Assembly: GCF_963082655.1 (NCBI RefSeq)
Contig: NC_081554.1
Span: 50,966,750-51,030,749 of the forward strand
Source of the DNA: Stomoxys calcitrans
Lineage: Eukaryota > Arthropoda > Insecta > Diptera > Muscidae
Reading direction: 5' to 3'
Length of the DNA stretch: 64,000 nucleotides
The notes beneath the pieces are model-generated. The model had not been told where the DNA came from. It did no database searches and was given only the letters and a program-made list of their open reading frames with translations. The first letter of the stretch is position 1; every line of letters starts with the position of its first letter. The position numbers and the translations under genes are program-made. This document shows, piece by piece, positions 1 through 11,265 of the stretch.

Positions 1-180
1 TCCTCCGCCCACCCAACTTCATTTGGCTTTGAGAAATTACTTTTTGTTTTATTGGTTAATTCTAATGTAGTCGGCGGGTCGTCCATTTCTGTTTTTTGTT
101 TTTTTTTTCGTTTTTGGTATTGTTGCCTTCTTCACTTCCTAATGCCTTTTCGTTGTTCTGCTTTCCAATATAATTTATAG
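1..180 (+). other. 3' end of a Trim9 intron
   Basis: Non-coding T-rich sequence that ends in a pyrimidine-rich stretch and the acceptor 'aatttatag' at 172-180, directly before the first recognisable Trim9 exon. No branch point can be assigned with certainty. The upstream exons of the gene lie outside the window. Confidence 0.75.
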
Positions 181-1071
<891 letters not shown>

Positions 1072-2230
1072 AAACAAGTAAAAGCGTGCTAAGTTCGGCC
1101 GGGCCGAATCTTATATACCCTCCACCATGGATCGCATTTGTCGAGTTCTTTTCACGGCATCTCTTCTTAGGCAAAAAAGGATATAAGAAAAGATTTGCTC
1201 TGCTATCAGAGCGATATCAAGATATGGTCCGGTTTGGACCACAATTAAATTATATGTTGGAGACCTGCGTAAAATGTCAGTCAATTCGAATAAGAATGGG
1301 CCCTTTGGGGGCTCAAGAAGTAAAATAGAGAGATCGATTTATATGGGAGCTGTATCGGGCTATAGACCGATTCAGACCATAATAAACACGTATGTTGACG
1401 GTCATGAGAGAATCCGTCGTACAATATTTCAAGCAAATCGTATAATAATTGCGACCTCTACAGGCTCAAGAAGTCAAGATCCCAGATCGGTTTATATGAC
1501 AGCTATATCAGGTTATGAACCAATTTAAACCATACTTGGCACAGTTGTTGGATATCATAACAAAACACGTCGGGCCAAAATTCATTCAAATCGGATAAGA
1601 ATTACGCCCTCTAAAGGCTCAAGAAGTATAGACCCAAGATCGGTTTATATGGCAGCTATATCAGGTTATGAACCGATTTGAACCATTCTTGGCACAGATG
1701 TTGGATATCATGACAAAACACGGCGTGCGAAATTTCATTCAAATCGGATAAGAATTGCGCACTCTAGAGGCTCAAGAAGTCAAGACCCAAGATCGGTTTA
1801 TATGGCAACTATATCAGGTTATGAACCGATTTGAACCATTCTTGGCACAGATGTTGGATATTATGACAAAAAACGTCGTGCGAAATTTCATTCAAATTGG
1901 ATAAGAATTGCGCACTCTAGAGGCTCAAGAAGTCAAGACCCAAGATCGGTTTATATGGCAGCTATATCAAAACATGGACCGATATGGCCCATTTACAATA
2001 CCAACCGACCTACACTAATAAGAAGTATTTGTGCAAAATTTCAAGCGGCTAGCTTTACTCCTTCGGAAGTTAGCGTGCTTTCGACAGACAGACGGACGGA
2101 CGGACGGACGGACGGACAGACGGACGGACATGGCTAGATACTTTATCGGGTCTCAGACGAATATTTCGAGTAGTTACAAACAGAATGATGAAATTAGTAT
2201 ACCCCCCATCTTATGGTGGAGGGTATAACA
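1072..2230 (+). mobile_element. H1: palindrome-ended element with 150-bp tandem repeats
   Basis: The left end reads AACAAGTAAAAGCGTGC and is followed by the perfect odd palindrome TTCGGCCGGGCCGAA (1094-1108). Subterminal inverted repeats follow: TATACCCTCCACCA at 1114-1127 pairs exactly with TGGTGGAGGGTATA at 2214-2227. The interior has about five degenerate units of about 150 bp, each with the block 'agatcggtttatatggcagc', then a (GACG)n-like microsatellite at 2085-2130. No credible transposase is encoded. A terminal hairpin, subterminal inverted repeats, a central 150-bp tandem array and a microsatellite are the layout known for non-autonomous Helentrons (DINE-1/HINE elements) in flies. Assignment to that class is inference, because no CTRR-type Helitron end was found. 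Confidence 0.75.
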
Positions 2231-2271
2231 AGCCATGACAAGTCCACAATAAACCAAAATTTTAAAATTTA

Positions 2272-2321
2272 TTGGGTTGCCCAAAAAGTAATTACGGATT
2301 TTTCATATAGTCGGCGTTGAC
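2272..2321 (-). mobile_element. M0: truncated mariner-type MITE end
   Basis: About 50 bp matching one terminus of the MITE seen complete at 7496-7730 and 11345-11578. It starts TTGGGTTGCCCAAAAAG and stops abruptly at 2321, where LINE-B coding sequence begins. Strand is given relative to M1. Confidence 0.75.
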
Positions 2322-2750
2322 AGATCGTGAGAAGACAACGCTATTACTGAAAGGAAGCAAGAAGGAGGTCAGTATAGCTATTGGTATCATAACGGGACAC
2401 ATAGGGCTACGAGCTCACCCATGTAAAATCGGTGCGGCAAGTGATCGCATGTGCAGGGCATGCGGGGAAGATGATGAGACGTTGGAGCATTTCCTTTGTC
2501 GGCTTTCGCGTCCAACAGATACCGGTACTTAGGTGGAGACACAATATCAGACATGAACCAACTTAGGGGAGTGGTATTGAAAACAATGAAGGATTTTGTA
2601 AGTAGGAAGGAATTCCTTACTCAAAAATTTCTTACTTTATAGTTTTTAGAGCGCACAACAAGCTGATTACTGGCTTAGGTGTATGTCCATAGTGGCATGG
2701 GGCGGATTAATATCTGCACCCTCTTTTCAACCTAACCTAACCTAATCTAA
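2322..2750 (+). mobile_element. LINE-B 3' end: C-terminal cysteine knuckle and 3' UTR
   Basis: The open frame from 2317 to 2532 encodes a fragment with 'CRACGEDDETLEHFLC' (C-x2-C...H-x3-C), the cysteine-histidine knuckle at the end of the pol ORF in RNase H-bearing Jockey-superfamily non-LTR retrotransposons. After a frameshift near 2500 the frame continues as a short C-terminal stretch rich in Leu and Lys. The 3' UTR 'gggcggattaatatctgcac' is followed by the tail CCTAACCTAACCTAA (2731-2745). The same UTR recurs inverted near 24120-24220 and 34970-35030. The element is 5'-truncated and broken. Confidence 0.75.
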
Positions 2751-2827
2751 TACCCTAGAAAGAAAGCGAACAGAGAGAAGATCTGATTTCTCGGTCCATG
2801 ATCATGTCCTGTTATACACGAATAAAA

Positions 2828-4335
2828 ATCAAGTAAAAAGGCGTTAAGTTCGCTTGTGACGAACTTTGGATATCCACCACCTCGGGTATATATGTATGCC
2901 ACCTTTCGTCAAAATCTGGTAAATTTTTATGCTCCCATAGCAGCTATATCAAAATATGATTTGATTTAAACCAAATTCGTCACGGACATTTCGTGGTCTA
3001 AAAAGCACAAGTCATTGTTCAATTTTTGGTAGCCATGTACAAATATAGGCCGATCTGAAGCACGGATACGGATGTCGATAAGCCTAAAGTGAGTCACTAT
3101 GTCAAATTTCAAAATCGGATTATAAATGTGCCTTTCATGGGCCCAAGATCTTAAATCGAGAGATCAGTTTATATGGCAGCTGTATGTCATAGGGCCTAAC
3201 ACAACTCCCTGTTCCAAATTTTGGCAAATTCGGACAATAAATACGCCTTTTATGGGCGCAAGACCTTAAATCAAGAGATCTGTCTATAATATAGCAGCTT
3301 AATCCTATATGACAGCTATATCCAAATCAGGAGCGATCTGAGCCAATTTAAAGAGGGATGTCAAAGAGCCTAACACAATTCACCGTTCTAAATTTCGGCG
3401 CCATCGGACACCTTTTATGGACCCAAAACATAAAATCGAGAGATCGATCTATATGGCAGCTTAATCCATATCTGGACCGATCTAATTGAAATTGAAGGAC
3501 GATGTCGAAGATTTTACAAAACTCACTGTCCCAAGTTTCAGCGAAATCGGACAATAAATGCGCCTTTTATGGGCCCAAGACCTTAAATCCAGATATCGGT
3601 CTATATGGCAGCTATATCCAAATCTGGACCGATCTGAGCCTCATTACAGAAAGATGTCGAGGGGCCTGACCTTTCTCACTGTCCCACATTTCGGCGACAT
3701 CGGACAATAAATGCGCCTTTTATGGGCCCAAAACCTTAAATCGAGAGATCGGTCTATATGGCAGCTATATCCAAATCTGGACCGATATCAGCCAAATTGA
3801 AGAACGATGTCGTAGAGTCTAACACAGCTCCCGGTTCCAAATTTTGGCTAAATCGGACAATAAATGCGTCTTTTATGGGCGAAAGACCTTAAATCGAGAG
3901 ATCGGTCTATATGGCAGCTATATCCAAATCTAAGCCAAATGGAAGAAGGATGACGAAAGGTCTAGCGCAACTCACTGTCCCAAATTTCAGCAAAATCGTA
4001 TAATAAATGTGGTGTTTATGGGCTTAAGACCCAAAATCGGCGGATCGGTCTCTATGGAGGCTATATCAAGATATGGTCCGATAAGCCCATTTTCGAAATT
4101 AACCTGCATATGGAAAAAAAAGAATCCGTGCAAAGTTTTAGCTCAATATCTCTAATTTTAAAGACATGATTTCAACAGACAGACGCAAAGATGTACGGAC
4201 ATGGCTAGATCGTCTAAGATTTTTACGCTGATCAAGAATATATGTACTTTATAGGGTCGAAAATGGATATTTCGATGTTTTGCAAACGGAATGGCAAAAT
4301 GAATATACCCCCATCCTTCGGTGGTGGGTATAAAA
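2828..4335 (+). mobile_element. H2: palindrome-ended element, second subfamily
   Basis: The left end 'caagtaaaaaggcgttaag' resembles H1, but the hairpin is different: AAGTTCG...CGAACTT at about 2845-2865. TATCCACCACC near 2870-2880 pairs with GGTGGTGGGTATA near 4321-4332. The interior has about eight units of roughly 150 bp, each with 'aatcggacaataaatgcgcc' and 'ggtctatatggcagctatat'. There is a short degenerate (GACA)-type tract near 4178. Non-coding. It has the same layout as H1 with largely different sequence, so it is a separate subfamily. Confidence 0.7.
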
Positions 4336-4367
4336 AATAGGAGAAATGGATAATCAGATGGGGGGTG

Positions 4368-6276
4368 AAACGGTCATCCCCACGCAAGCACAGATGTGCC
4401 TTCGCCGGAGCTTAATGCACCTCCCCGGCGGAACATCCCGTCCCGTCATCAAATCTCAGTAGACCTTCCAGAGGTACGTTCGCAAGATCACCCAGTTGGC
4501 AGAAGATCCGTCTCCCAAGAAAGTAGAGCCTGCGCTCCTGCAGACCCGGACATACACATAGCAAGTGCTCGATAGTCTTCTTCTCCTCGTCATTATCGCG
4601 CCGTTATGAGGCCTTTGGCATAGTGTCAGTGTCTGGTTGTGACTCAGAGGTGAGTCACTTTTTAATTACGTTTTATCCACGGGCCTGATTGTATCCAATA
4701 GAGGCACACCTCTACTTTTACAACAGGATCAGAGAACAGATTATGGATATAACGCTTGTGATAAACAGAGGCGCGTTGAGGGTCTTGGAATGGACCGTCT
4801 CCATCCACTCCTTAACACAAGGGCATGCCTCTTATCCTCGCACTAGCTGACCAGGGCCCGGACTGTATCTGTAGGGAGTTGTCTACATCGTATGGTAGGT
4901 AAATGAAGGCCAAGAACTGTAATTGTTTGTGCGGTCTCTCCAAGGCCACTGTCGTTAAGTCCCCTTATCCTCGCACCAGCTGACCAGGGCCCGGACTGTG
5001 TCTGTAGGGAGTTGTCTACATCGTATAGTAAGTACATGGAGGCCAAGGTACATTGCATTGGCTCACCTCTCTGGTTGGTATCCGTGTGGTGTGCATTTGC
5101 GACATTCGTTAACACAAGGTTATGCCCCTTACCAGCTGACCAGGGCCCGGACTGTGTCTGTAGGGGGTTGTCTACATCGTATGGTAAGTACAGTAATGGC
5201 TTGCGCGGTCTCCAGGGCCACTACCATTAAGTCTTCATCGCTGAAACGAGAAATCAAAGTTAGGTTCAAATCCCTACAGCCTCCAATCTCACCTGCCGTT
5301 AGGGGAAGATGAGATTAGATTTCATCGATCTATAGCACAAGTTCATGCCCCTTATCCTCGGACCAGCTGACCAGGGCCCGGACTGTGTCTGTAGGGGGTT
5401 GTCTACATCGTATGGTAGGTACATGGAGCCCAAGACCAATTATGGCTTGCGCGGTCTCCAAGGCCACTACCATTAAGTCTTCATTGCTGAAACGAGAAAT
5501 TAAAGTTAAGTTCAAATCCCTACAGCCTCTAATCTCACCTTCTGTTGGTGGAAAATGTCATTTAGATTTCGTAATCTGAGTCCACGAACCTTGCTACCTC
5601 GTAATTACGGTTCCTGAACTAGGGCCACATCAGTGCCATCTCCCCCCACAGTTATCAGCAACTTATGCGTGGTTGCCTTTGAGTTGTGAAGGTTAACCTG
5701 CACTAACTTTAGGCAACTCATGCAGCCTTGCTCCCTGGGTGGCGTTGACATCATCAGAGGACCCTGATCCAGAGATCCTTGCCATTACCTTTCTCCCTTG
5801 CCCTACCCCTTACAATTGTCCAGTTCTCCGCTAGAAGACGTTTATTCTGCTCTTTAGCAGCCTGAGTATGTCTTCGTCCCACACTCGCAACGTCGTCCAG
5901 CTCTATCTTCATGGCAGGCCAAAGAGGCATAAGGCCTCCCATGCATGTCGAAAGAAATTCCAATGTTTTTTTATTGCCGCATCCTTGACCTTGACGCTCC
6001 TTGACCACAAGACGCCGCTGAATAGCTTTCGCTGAAGCTCGAAGAATCTTCAACAACCATCTTTCCGTGGATAGCTCCCGCTGCTACATGCTGCATCATC
6101 AGTGTCTCTGTGACCTCCTTCCAAGTCTCATTGCGATTAAGACTTAAAGTGGGCCACATAAAAGCTGCGACCTGGCTAAAATTGAGGTCTTCCTTTCTAA
6201 GGCGAATAATTTCAAAGGAACAATACACTCCTGGAATGCTTTTAAATTTTCCTTGACTATGTGCTGTTTGTCCCAC
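4368..6276 (-). mobile_element. LINE-C: degenerate non-LTR retrotransposon with repeated endonuclease segment
   Basis: Read on the minus strand, 6276-5754 holds ORF1-like frames without a recognised domain. The region 5760-4840 carries an AP-endonuclease-like N-terminus ('VQVNLHNSKATTHKLL...ALVQEP') and then 'SMYLPYDVDN' and 'PTDTVRALVSW' blocks typical of LOA/R1/I-type endonucleases. Region 4620-4370 ends with a pol C-terminal knuckle ('EKKTIEHLL' followed by a Leu-rich tail). The reverse transcriptase and most of RNase H are missing. The endonuclease segment around CCAGGGCCCG occurs four times (4851, 4984, 5140, 5371). Many frameshifts and stops are present, so no protein can be made. Confidence 0.7.
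4828..5580 (-). repeat. Four-fold tandem repeat of an endonuclease segment inside LINE-C
   Basis: The core that encodes the YLPYDVDN and TDTVRALVSW blocks is repeated with offsets of 133, 156 and 231 bp. The longest unit (about 5130-5330 against 5350-5560) also shares the downstream 'ctgaaacgagaaat' and 'cctacagcctc' segments. The variable spacing points to unequal exchange or slippage within a dead element. Confidence 0.75.
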
Positions 6277-6289
6277 TGCTCATTCGTTA

Positions 6290-7490
6290 TTCCTTGTATT
6301 CGTTAAGTAAACCCAAAGATAATACTCTTTCCCATTTACAGAACAACATAAAACCACCGCTGTATAGGCTTAGTTACTTCAAGCGTTAAATGTCTTTTAA
6401 TCTGTTTTTTTTTTTTTTTTCATTGTGTTTTTGTGCCTTGCATTAAGTCTCATTTTGTTTTCTGGGAAAGTGCTGCGAAGGAAGTGTCTATGGCAACGAA
6501 CCAACAAGCTCCGTTAACGACCATTTAAGTACGCGGCCATATTCTTTTGTCATAGTCGTTTCCCTGTGTTTTTCCTTTTTTTTTTTTGTTTGCAATCTTC
6601 AGAAAAGTGTGTACAATTTCATTCTGTAGATATGAAATGTTAAGTTTTTGCATGCCAAAGAAAGTAATTCTAGTGTAACGCTAGGTGAGGCAAAGCAGCG
6701 CCATGTCCTTACCCTGGAGTTCCTTTGGAGAGCTGTAAATAACAAAAAACGAGCTTCATGCCAAAGGATTGCTGTTGTGCACTCAGTCATGCGTGAGTGT
6801 CAATTGTGCAAATTGTCTTTAGCGCCAAGTTATATGCAATTTTTTTCGACATCGTAATCCCGTTACTTCGTGCTTTTGGTCAAAAAGAGTTTAATTTCCT
6901 TGGAGCCAACTCCCTCTGTTTCCGTTGCTTTGTTGAGGTTTTTATTCTAGTTTTCTTTTTAGCCTACGTTCATTCACCTTAACTTCGACTTTGATTGATG
7001 GCTTCCGCTGTTTTTAACTTAGACGCAAAATACGGCCTCTGAAACTTTTCGCCCGAAAGGAGTGTTTCTTAGGTTGGCAGCTTTAGCCGTAGTGTTTATT
7101 TTGTTAAATGCGTAATGCTATTTAATTTGGAAAATTGCCTTTAGCACTTTTCCCAGTACTGGAAGACGCTAAATATGTCTAGTCATAAATGCCTAGAAGC
7201 TTTTTCAATTACCAGCCCCACATTTAGGACATTGAAGTGACGGGAAATTGATTAGCGCTTCCAAAGGGTTTTAATTATTTTAATGGCCTGAAACGAGCGA
7301 ATGAACGTTTGGGAGAGAAAGGATTAACAATTAGTTTAAAGATTTTGATTGTCGTTATCTGATGGGGTTATCATTTAAGAGCAAGAATTGTTTAAAAGTG
7401 TTTAACTTTGGCCAAAGTAATATGGTATTCGAGATAAAGTGGAATTTAATTCTAGATATCAGTGACAGTCCGTTACAGAGTGGTATTGAC
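6290..7490. other. Intron 1 stretch without recognised elements
   Basis: A/T-rich with T-runs near 6405-6420 and 6580. Open frames are short and lack recognisable domains. It may be original intron sequence rather than an insertion. Confidence 0.5.
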
Positions 7491-7495
7491 TACTA

Positions 7496-7730
7496 TTGGG
7501 TTGCCCAAAAAGTAATTGCGGATTTTTTAAAAGAAAGTAAATGCATTTTTAATAAATCTTAGAATGAAATTTAATCAAATATACTTTTTTTACACTTTTT
7601 TTCTAAAGCAAGCTAAAAGTCACAGCTTATAACTGACAGAAGAAAGAATGCAATTACAGAGTCACAAGCTGTGAAAAAATTTGTCAACGCCGATTATATG
7701 AAAAATCCGCAATTACTTTTTGGGCAACCC
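7496..7730 (+). mobile_element. M1: 235-bp mariner-type MITE
   Basis: Terminal inverted repeats TTGGGTTGCCCAAAAAG.../...CTTTTTGGGCAACCC are flanked by TA at 7494-7495 and 7731-7732, the target duplication of Tc1/mariner elements. The TIR resembles the TTAGGTTGGTGCAAAAG TIR of cecropia-type mariners such as Hsmar1 (from knowledge). No transposase is encoded, so movement would need a transposase supplied elsewhere. The copy lies directly upstream of LINE-D. Confidence 0.85.
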
Positions 7731-7734
7731 TATA

Positions 7735-9905
7735 GTTGAGCCGGGTACGCTCCGCTGTGGGACAAAATTTGCCGTTTTTATTCGTCATGGGAGAGGCACA
7801 TACCGGAGTGCTTTCTCCGCAGGATTCTGGGCCCGTGCCGGGATTGAAAAGAACCCCGAACCCTGGTTCTGTTCGGTTTGCCAGAACCGCCTCTATCATC
7901 GGTCGGTGTCGGTGAGGTGTAACCGGTGCGTGGAGTGGGTACATTTCCGATCTTGCTGTAGCCTCACTTCACTACGGGAGTATAGTCCTACTGGATATGT
8001 TGCAAGGTGCTTGCGAACATAGCCAGCAGTGGGTCACGTCCTCGTCGTCGGACTATGTGACTCCTTGACCTCTCCCGTGCGGCAGTATATGCAACGGCAG
8101 CATCCCAGCCCCATAATTTCCAGGCCAGTGCCGGAAAGTGTTTAATTTTTGCAACTAAACTGCCACAGACTCCGTGGCAAGATCGATGAGATTGTGGATT
8201 TTATGAGTCGGAAGAGCATATTGGTCGCAGCGATCCAGGAGACAAAGCTTATTTAAGGATCGCTCTAGCAATGAAGGTGGGGAATTGGCCTTCGGGATAC
8301 ACCATTCCGTGCAGTATAGGCCCATCTCGCCTGCGCCTGGCGCTAGTGACCCCTACATGGAGTGCATGGGGATAGCAATCAGGTCCGGTACTGCCGAGAT
8401 AGAGCTCTACAACGTAGACATACCGCCGGTTGGTAGCTGTGTCCCAATTAAAGGTCAAGCTTACAACCCCGACATAAGTAGGTTACTATCTGGTCATAAT
8501 TGTCTGGTTCTAGGGGACTTGCTCGCCTGACATCCCCTAAATTCCTGAGTGACATATCCTGGCAAGCCGTCATCTCTTTGGAGTCAAACTACCTCCCCAT
8601 AATTCTCACCATCGACCGACCACCCGACTTCATAACCTCTGAGCGCCAGACGTTTCTCAATCAGAAGCAGGCCGTTTTGGCTGGCTTCAGAGAGTATACC
8701 AATCGCCGCTTCAGTGAACTGCCACCCCCCCTCGGATGTGCTAGTTGCCGAGAGGAAGGCAGTGGTACACGCAGACGACCGTGATGGGTTTTGTTGTATG
8801 GACCCCACTAACCCCAGAATCAGTGATCTGGAAATAATCAGGGTAATCAACGAATATAAGCGGAATTTGTGGCTAGAACACTTGGAGCAATGTAACTTAG
8901 GCACCGGTGTAGGCAAACTGTGGGCTACTGCTAAGTCACTCTCGAACCCCGGTAGACGGGATGACAGGACCTCAGTCACTTTTGGCGAAGTAACCGTGAG
9001 TGAGCCGAAGAGATGCGCCAGGTTGTTCAACCGGAATTTGGGGGAGTCGTACAGACCGATCTCCCTTCACTCACCAATAGCAAAGACCCTTGAGACATTA
9101 CTCCTCCCGAGCCCCGAAGGAGAATTTCCATACAACGAGCATCAAAATGGATTTCGAAGACTGCATTGCACAACAACTGCTTTGCATGCCATCACCGCAC
9201 ACATTTGCCGTGGCTTCAGTCAGCCCACGCACAGTTTGCCATGGCTTCAGTCAGCCCAGTCCATGTGCTAGGACGGTGCTCGTGTGGCACTGGACCTATC
9301 GAAGGCTTTCGACACGGTCAGCCATGCCAAACTATATGAGGACATCGCCAGCACGTCCCTCCAGCCAGGCCTGAAACGCTGGGTCGGGAATAATCTGTAT
9401 GGTCGCCAGTCATTTGTGGAATTCAGGGATAAGAAGTCCAAGCACCGTAGAGTGAAACAGGGAGTTCCACTAGGTGGAATGACATCTCCGGCACTGCTTA
9501 ACCTCTACCTAACCTCCATTCCAACCCCTCCAGACGGCATACAGATCGTATCATATATGGACAATTGTACTATCATGGCATCGGGCCCCTTACCCATTGT
9601 TGACATCTGCGATAGGTTGAACGTCTACCTCAACAAACTTGCCTCATATTTCGCTGCAAGAAATCTGAAGATATCTGCCACCAAATCTTCAGCCATATTG
9701 TTCACTACAAATACGCGTGAGTTGAATACTGAGCTGACTGTGACGGTCGCTGAAGAAATGATTCCGACCATCAAGTGTCCCAAATACTTGGCGTCACATT
9801 TGCGATAAAGTCAAAACTAGAAACAAGGTCCTCAAGTCACTTGCTGACAGTACTTGGGGTGCAGACAAAGATCTATAAGATCGCTCTGAGGGTTTTGGGT
9901 CAATA
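7735..9905 (+). mobile_element. LINE-D: decayed Jockey-superfamily retrotransposon (endonuclease and RT)
   Basis: Order on the + strand: a Cys/His finger near 7860-7990 ('WFCSVCQ...CNRCVEWVHF'), endonuclease pieces at 8150-8690 (a 'MSRKSILVAAIQETKL' block, then 'NCLVLGD'), a linker at 8770-9040, and reverse transcriptase at 9050-9810. RT blocks visible are 'YRPISL', 'ALDLSKAFDTVSH' (motif A Asp present), 'QGVPLGGMTSP' (motif B, normally QGVPQGG) and 'SYMDNCTIMASG' at about 9554-9590. The last is motif C, where the usual YADD reads YMDN, so a catalytic Asp is lost. At least four frameshifts and stops separate the blocks, and the 3' region after 9810 is deleted. The element is inactive. Confidence 0.85.
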
Positions 9906-9924
9906 AAGATTGAATGATACATTT

Positions 9925-10060
9925 ATGTTTTGGTGGTTGTTGTTGTTCTTGTATCAGAGTATTGTACAAAGAGGCGGCAGCCCTTGCCGTTGAAGGATTC
10001 CATCGAGGCAATCCGGTACGTACAACCGGCTGCCATGGGTGGTGAATTGGAGTAGCCAAG
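9925..10060. repeat. Possible short dispersed repeat
   Basis: A G/C-richer block containing 'gaggcggcagcccttgccg' and 'caatccggtacgtacaacc', unlike the intron around it. I recall similar blocks from calyptrate genomes, but only one copy is in this window, so the call rests on memory. Confidence 0.3.
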
Positions 10061-10109
10061 TCGCTTGCCCCGAAAGTTGATATCAGATTCATACTCTACG
10101 CCCTCTACA

Positions 10110-11265
10110 CTAAATTTGAGCCACATATGGCCATGATCGGTGTAAATGTCTGGTTTAGGAAGCGCTTATGGGGTGAGGCGTTCCTCAAACATTTGGCCAT
10201 AAAACGGATATCAGATAACATTCCAGCTCCTTTTTGCCATAGTCAACAAATATGTCCACCCATGCACTAAGCCCAGCATCATGCTCTGTTTTAAAATTTC
10301 TTTTATTTAAGCCCCCTAATTGCCATTGGGTTAGCGGGAATTTATGTGGTGAGGCAACCCACAAAACACTTGGCCCCAATGTTGGATATAAAATTCTTTT
10401 AGTACCATCTAAATACCTTAAATTTGAGCCCCTAGTTGTCATAGTCCGTAAATATGTGCCTTGTTTGTTTGAACCCCATAATGTCAAGGCCATCAAATAC
10501 GTTCTATTTGGTGGGTGCTATGGTAGTGGGGAGGCCTTTACACACATGGTCACGAATATTGATATCAAATTCACACTCTTCTCTCATATATCTTTCACTA
10601 GCCGTACCGGGCCCGCTCTGTTGAGCCTTTTTTAACTCTCCTCTATCATTTATGGGTTGGGACACTTCTCCCTGAATATGTATATCGAATTCGTCCCACT
10701 GTAACCTATGTCCGCCCATAACACTGAACGCCTGCGTTCAAATCCTGGCGATAACATCGGTCAAAATTTAAAGCGGCGGTATGTGAAAAATTCTCCACAA
10801 AGAGGTGTCGCACTGCGGCACGCCATTCGGACTCGGCTATAATAAAAGTCCCTTATCATTGAGTTTAAACTTGAATCGGAAAGCTTTCATTGATGTGTGA
10901 GAAGTGTGCCCCTTCTCGGTTCCTGGGTAAATTTCTACTCCACTCCCAAATACCTTTCTTTTGAGTCCTATATTATCGTATTGGTAAATATTTCCGGTTT
11001 AGAGAGACACTGGGCCCCTAATGTAAATATACGCTTGGTGCCCTACTTTTAAATACATTTTATATGGGCCCCATAATGGCATTATCAGTAAATAAATTCT
11101 GTTTGAGGTTGGGGTGGACCCCAGGGACTTTGACTCAAAAATGAGTATCAATCAGTCAATTTAAACATCAAATAGCTTTTACATAATAAGGAGGTGTTTT
11201 TTTAGGGTGGGGTGCTTCCCCAAACATATGGCTCTTCAATTGGATATCAAATTCGTCTTTATACC
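10110..11265 (-). repeat. D1: degenerate dispersed repeat tract (contains SINE S1)
   Basis: Roughly 130-170-bp degenerate units with phrases such as 'tggggtgaggcgttcctcaaa', 'gtggtgaggcaacccacaaa' and 'ggggtgcttccccaaa'. They are the reverse complement of the 'caaatgaaaggtatt' and 'ccaccccaaaaa' units of D2 (18285-20505). A terminal block with GAGCGGGCCCGGT (reverse complement at about 10607-10621) is shared with D2. Non-coding. SINE S1 sits inside at 10706-10935. Confidence 0.6.
10706..10935 (+). mobile_element. S1: tRNA-derived SINE
   Basis: The head has a tRNA-like B box (GTTCAAATCC at about 10737-10747, consensus GGTTCGAATCC) after 'cctatgtccgcccataac'. The body has the family-specific 'gtgtcgcactgcggcac', 'cggactcggctataa' and 'ttatcattgagtttaaac' blocks and ends near 'gagaagtgtgcccc'. 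The A box is degraded. The same body recurs at 20162, 27865, 29150 and 31850. Confidence 0.7.

Noticed and set aside
2731..2750. Telomere (TTAGG)n
   Set aside because: Only three to four units, in an intron, attached to a LINE 3' UTR; Diptera lack TTAGG telomeres.
10252..10635. 127-codon + frame as a gene
   Set aside because: It falls within degenerate D1 repeat units and the related D2 tract shows no matching frame.
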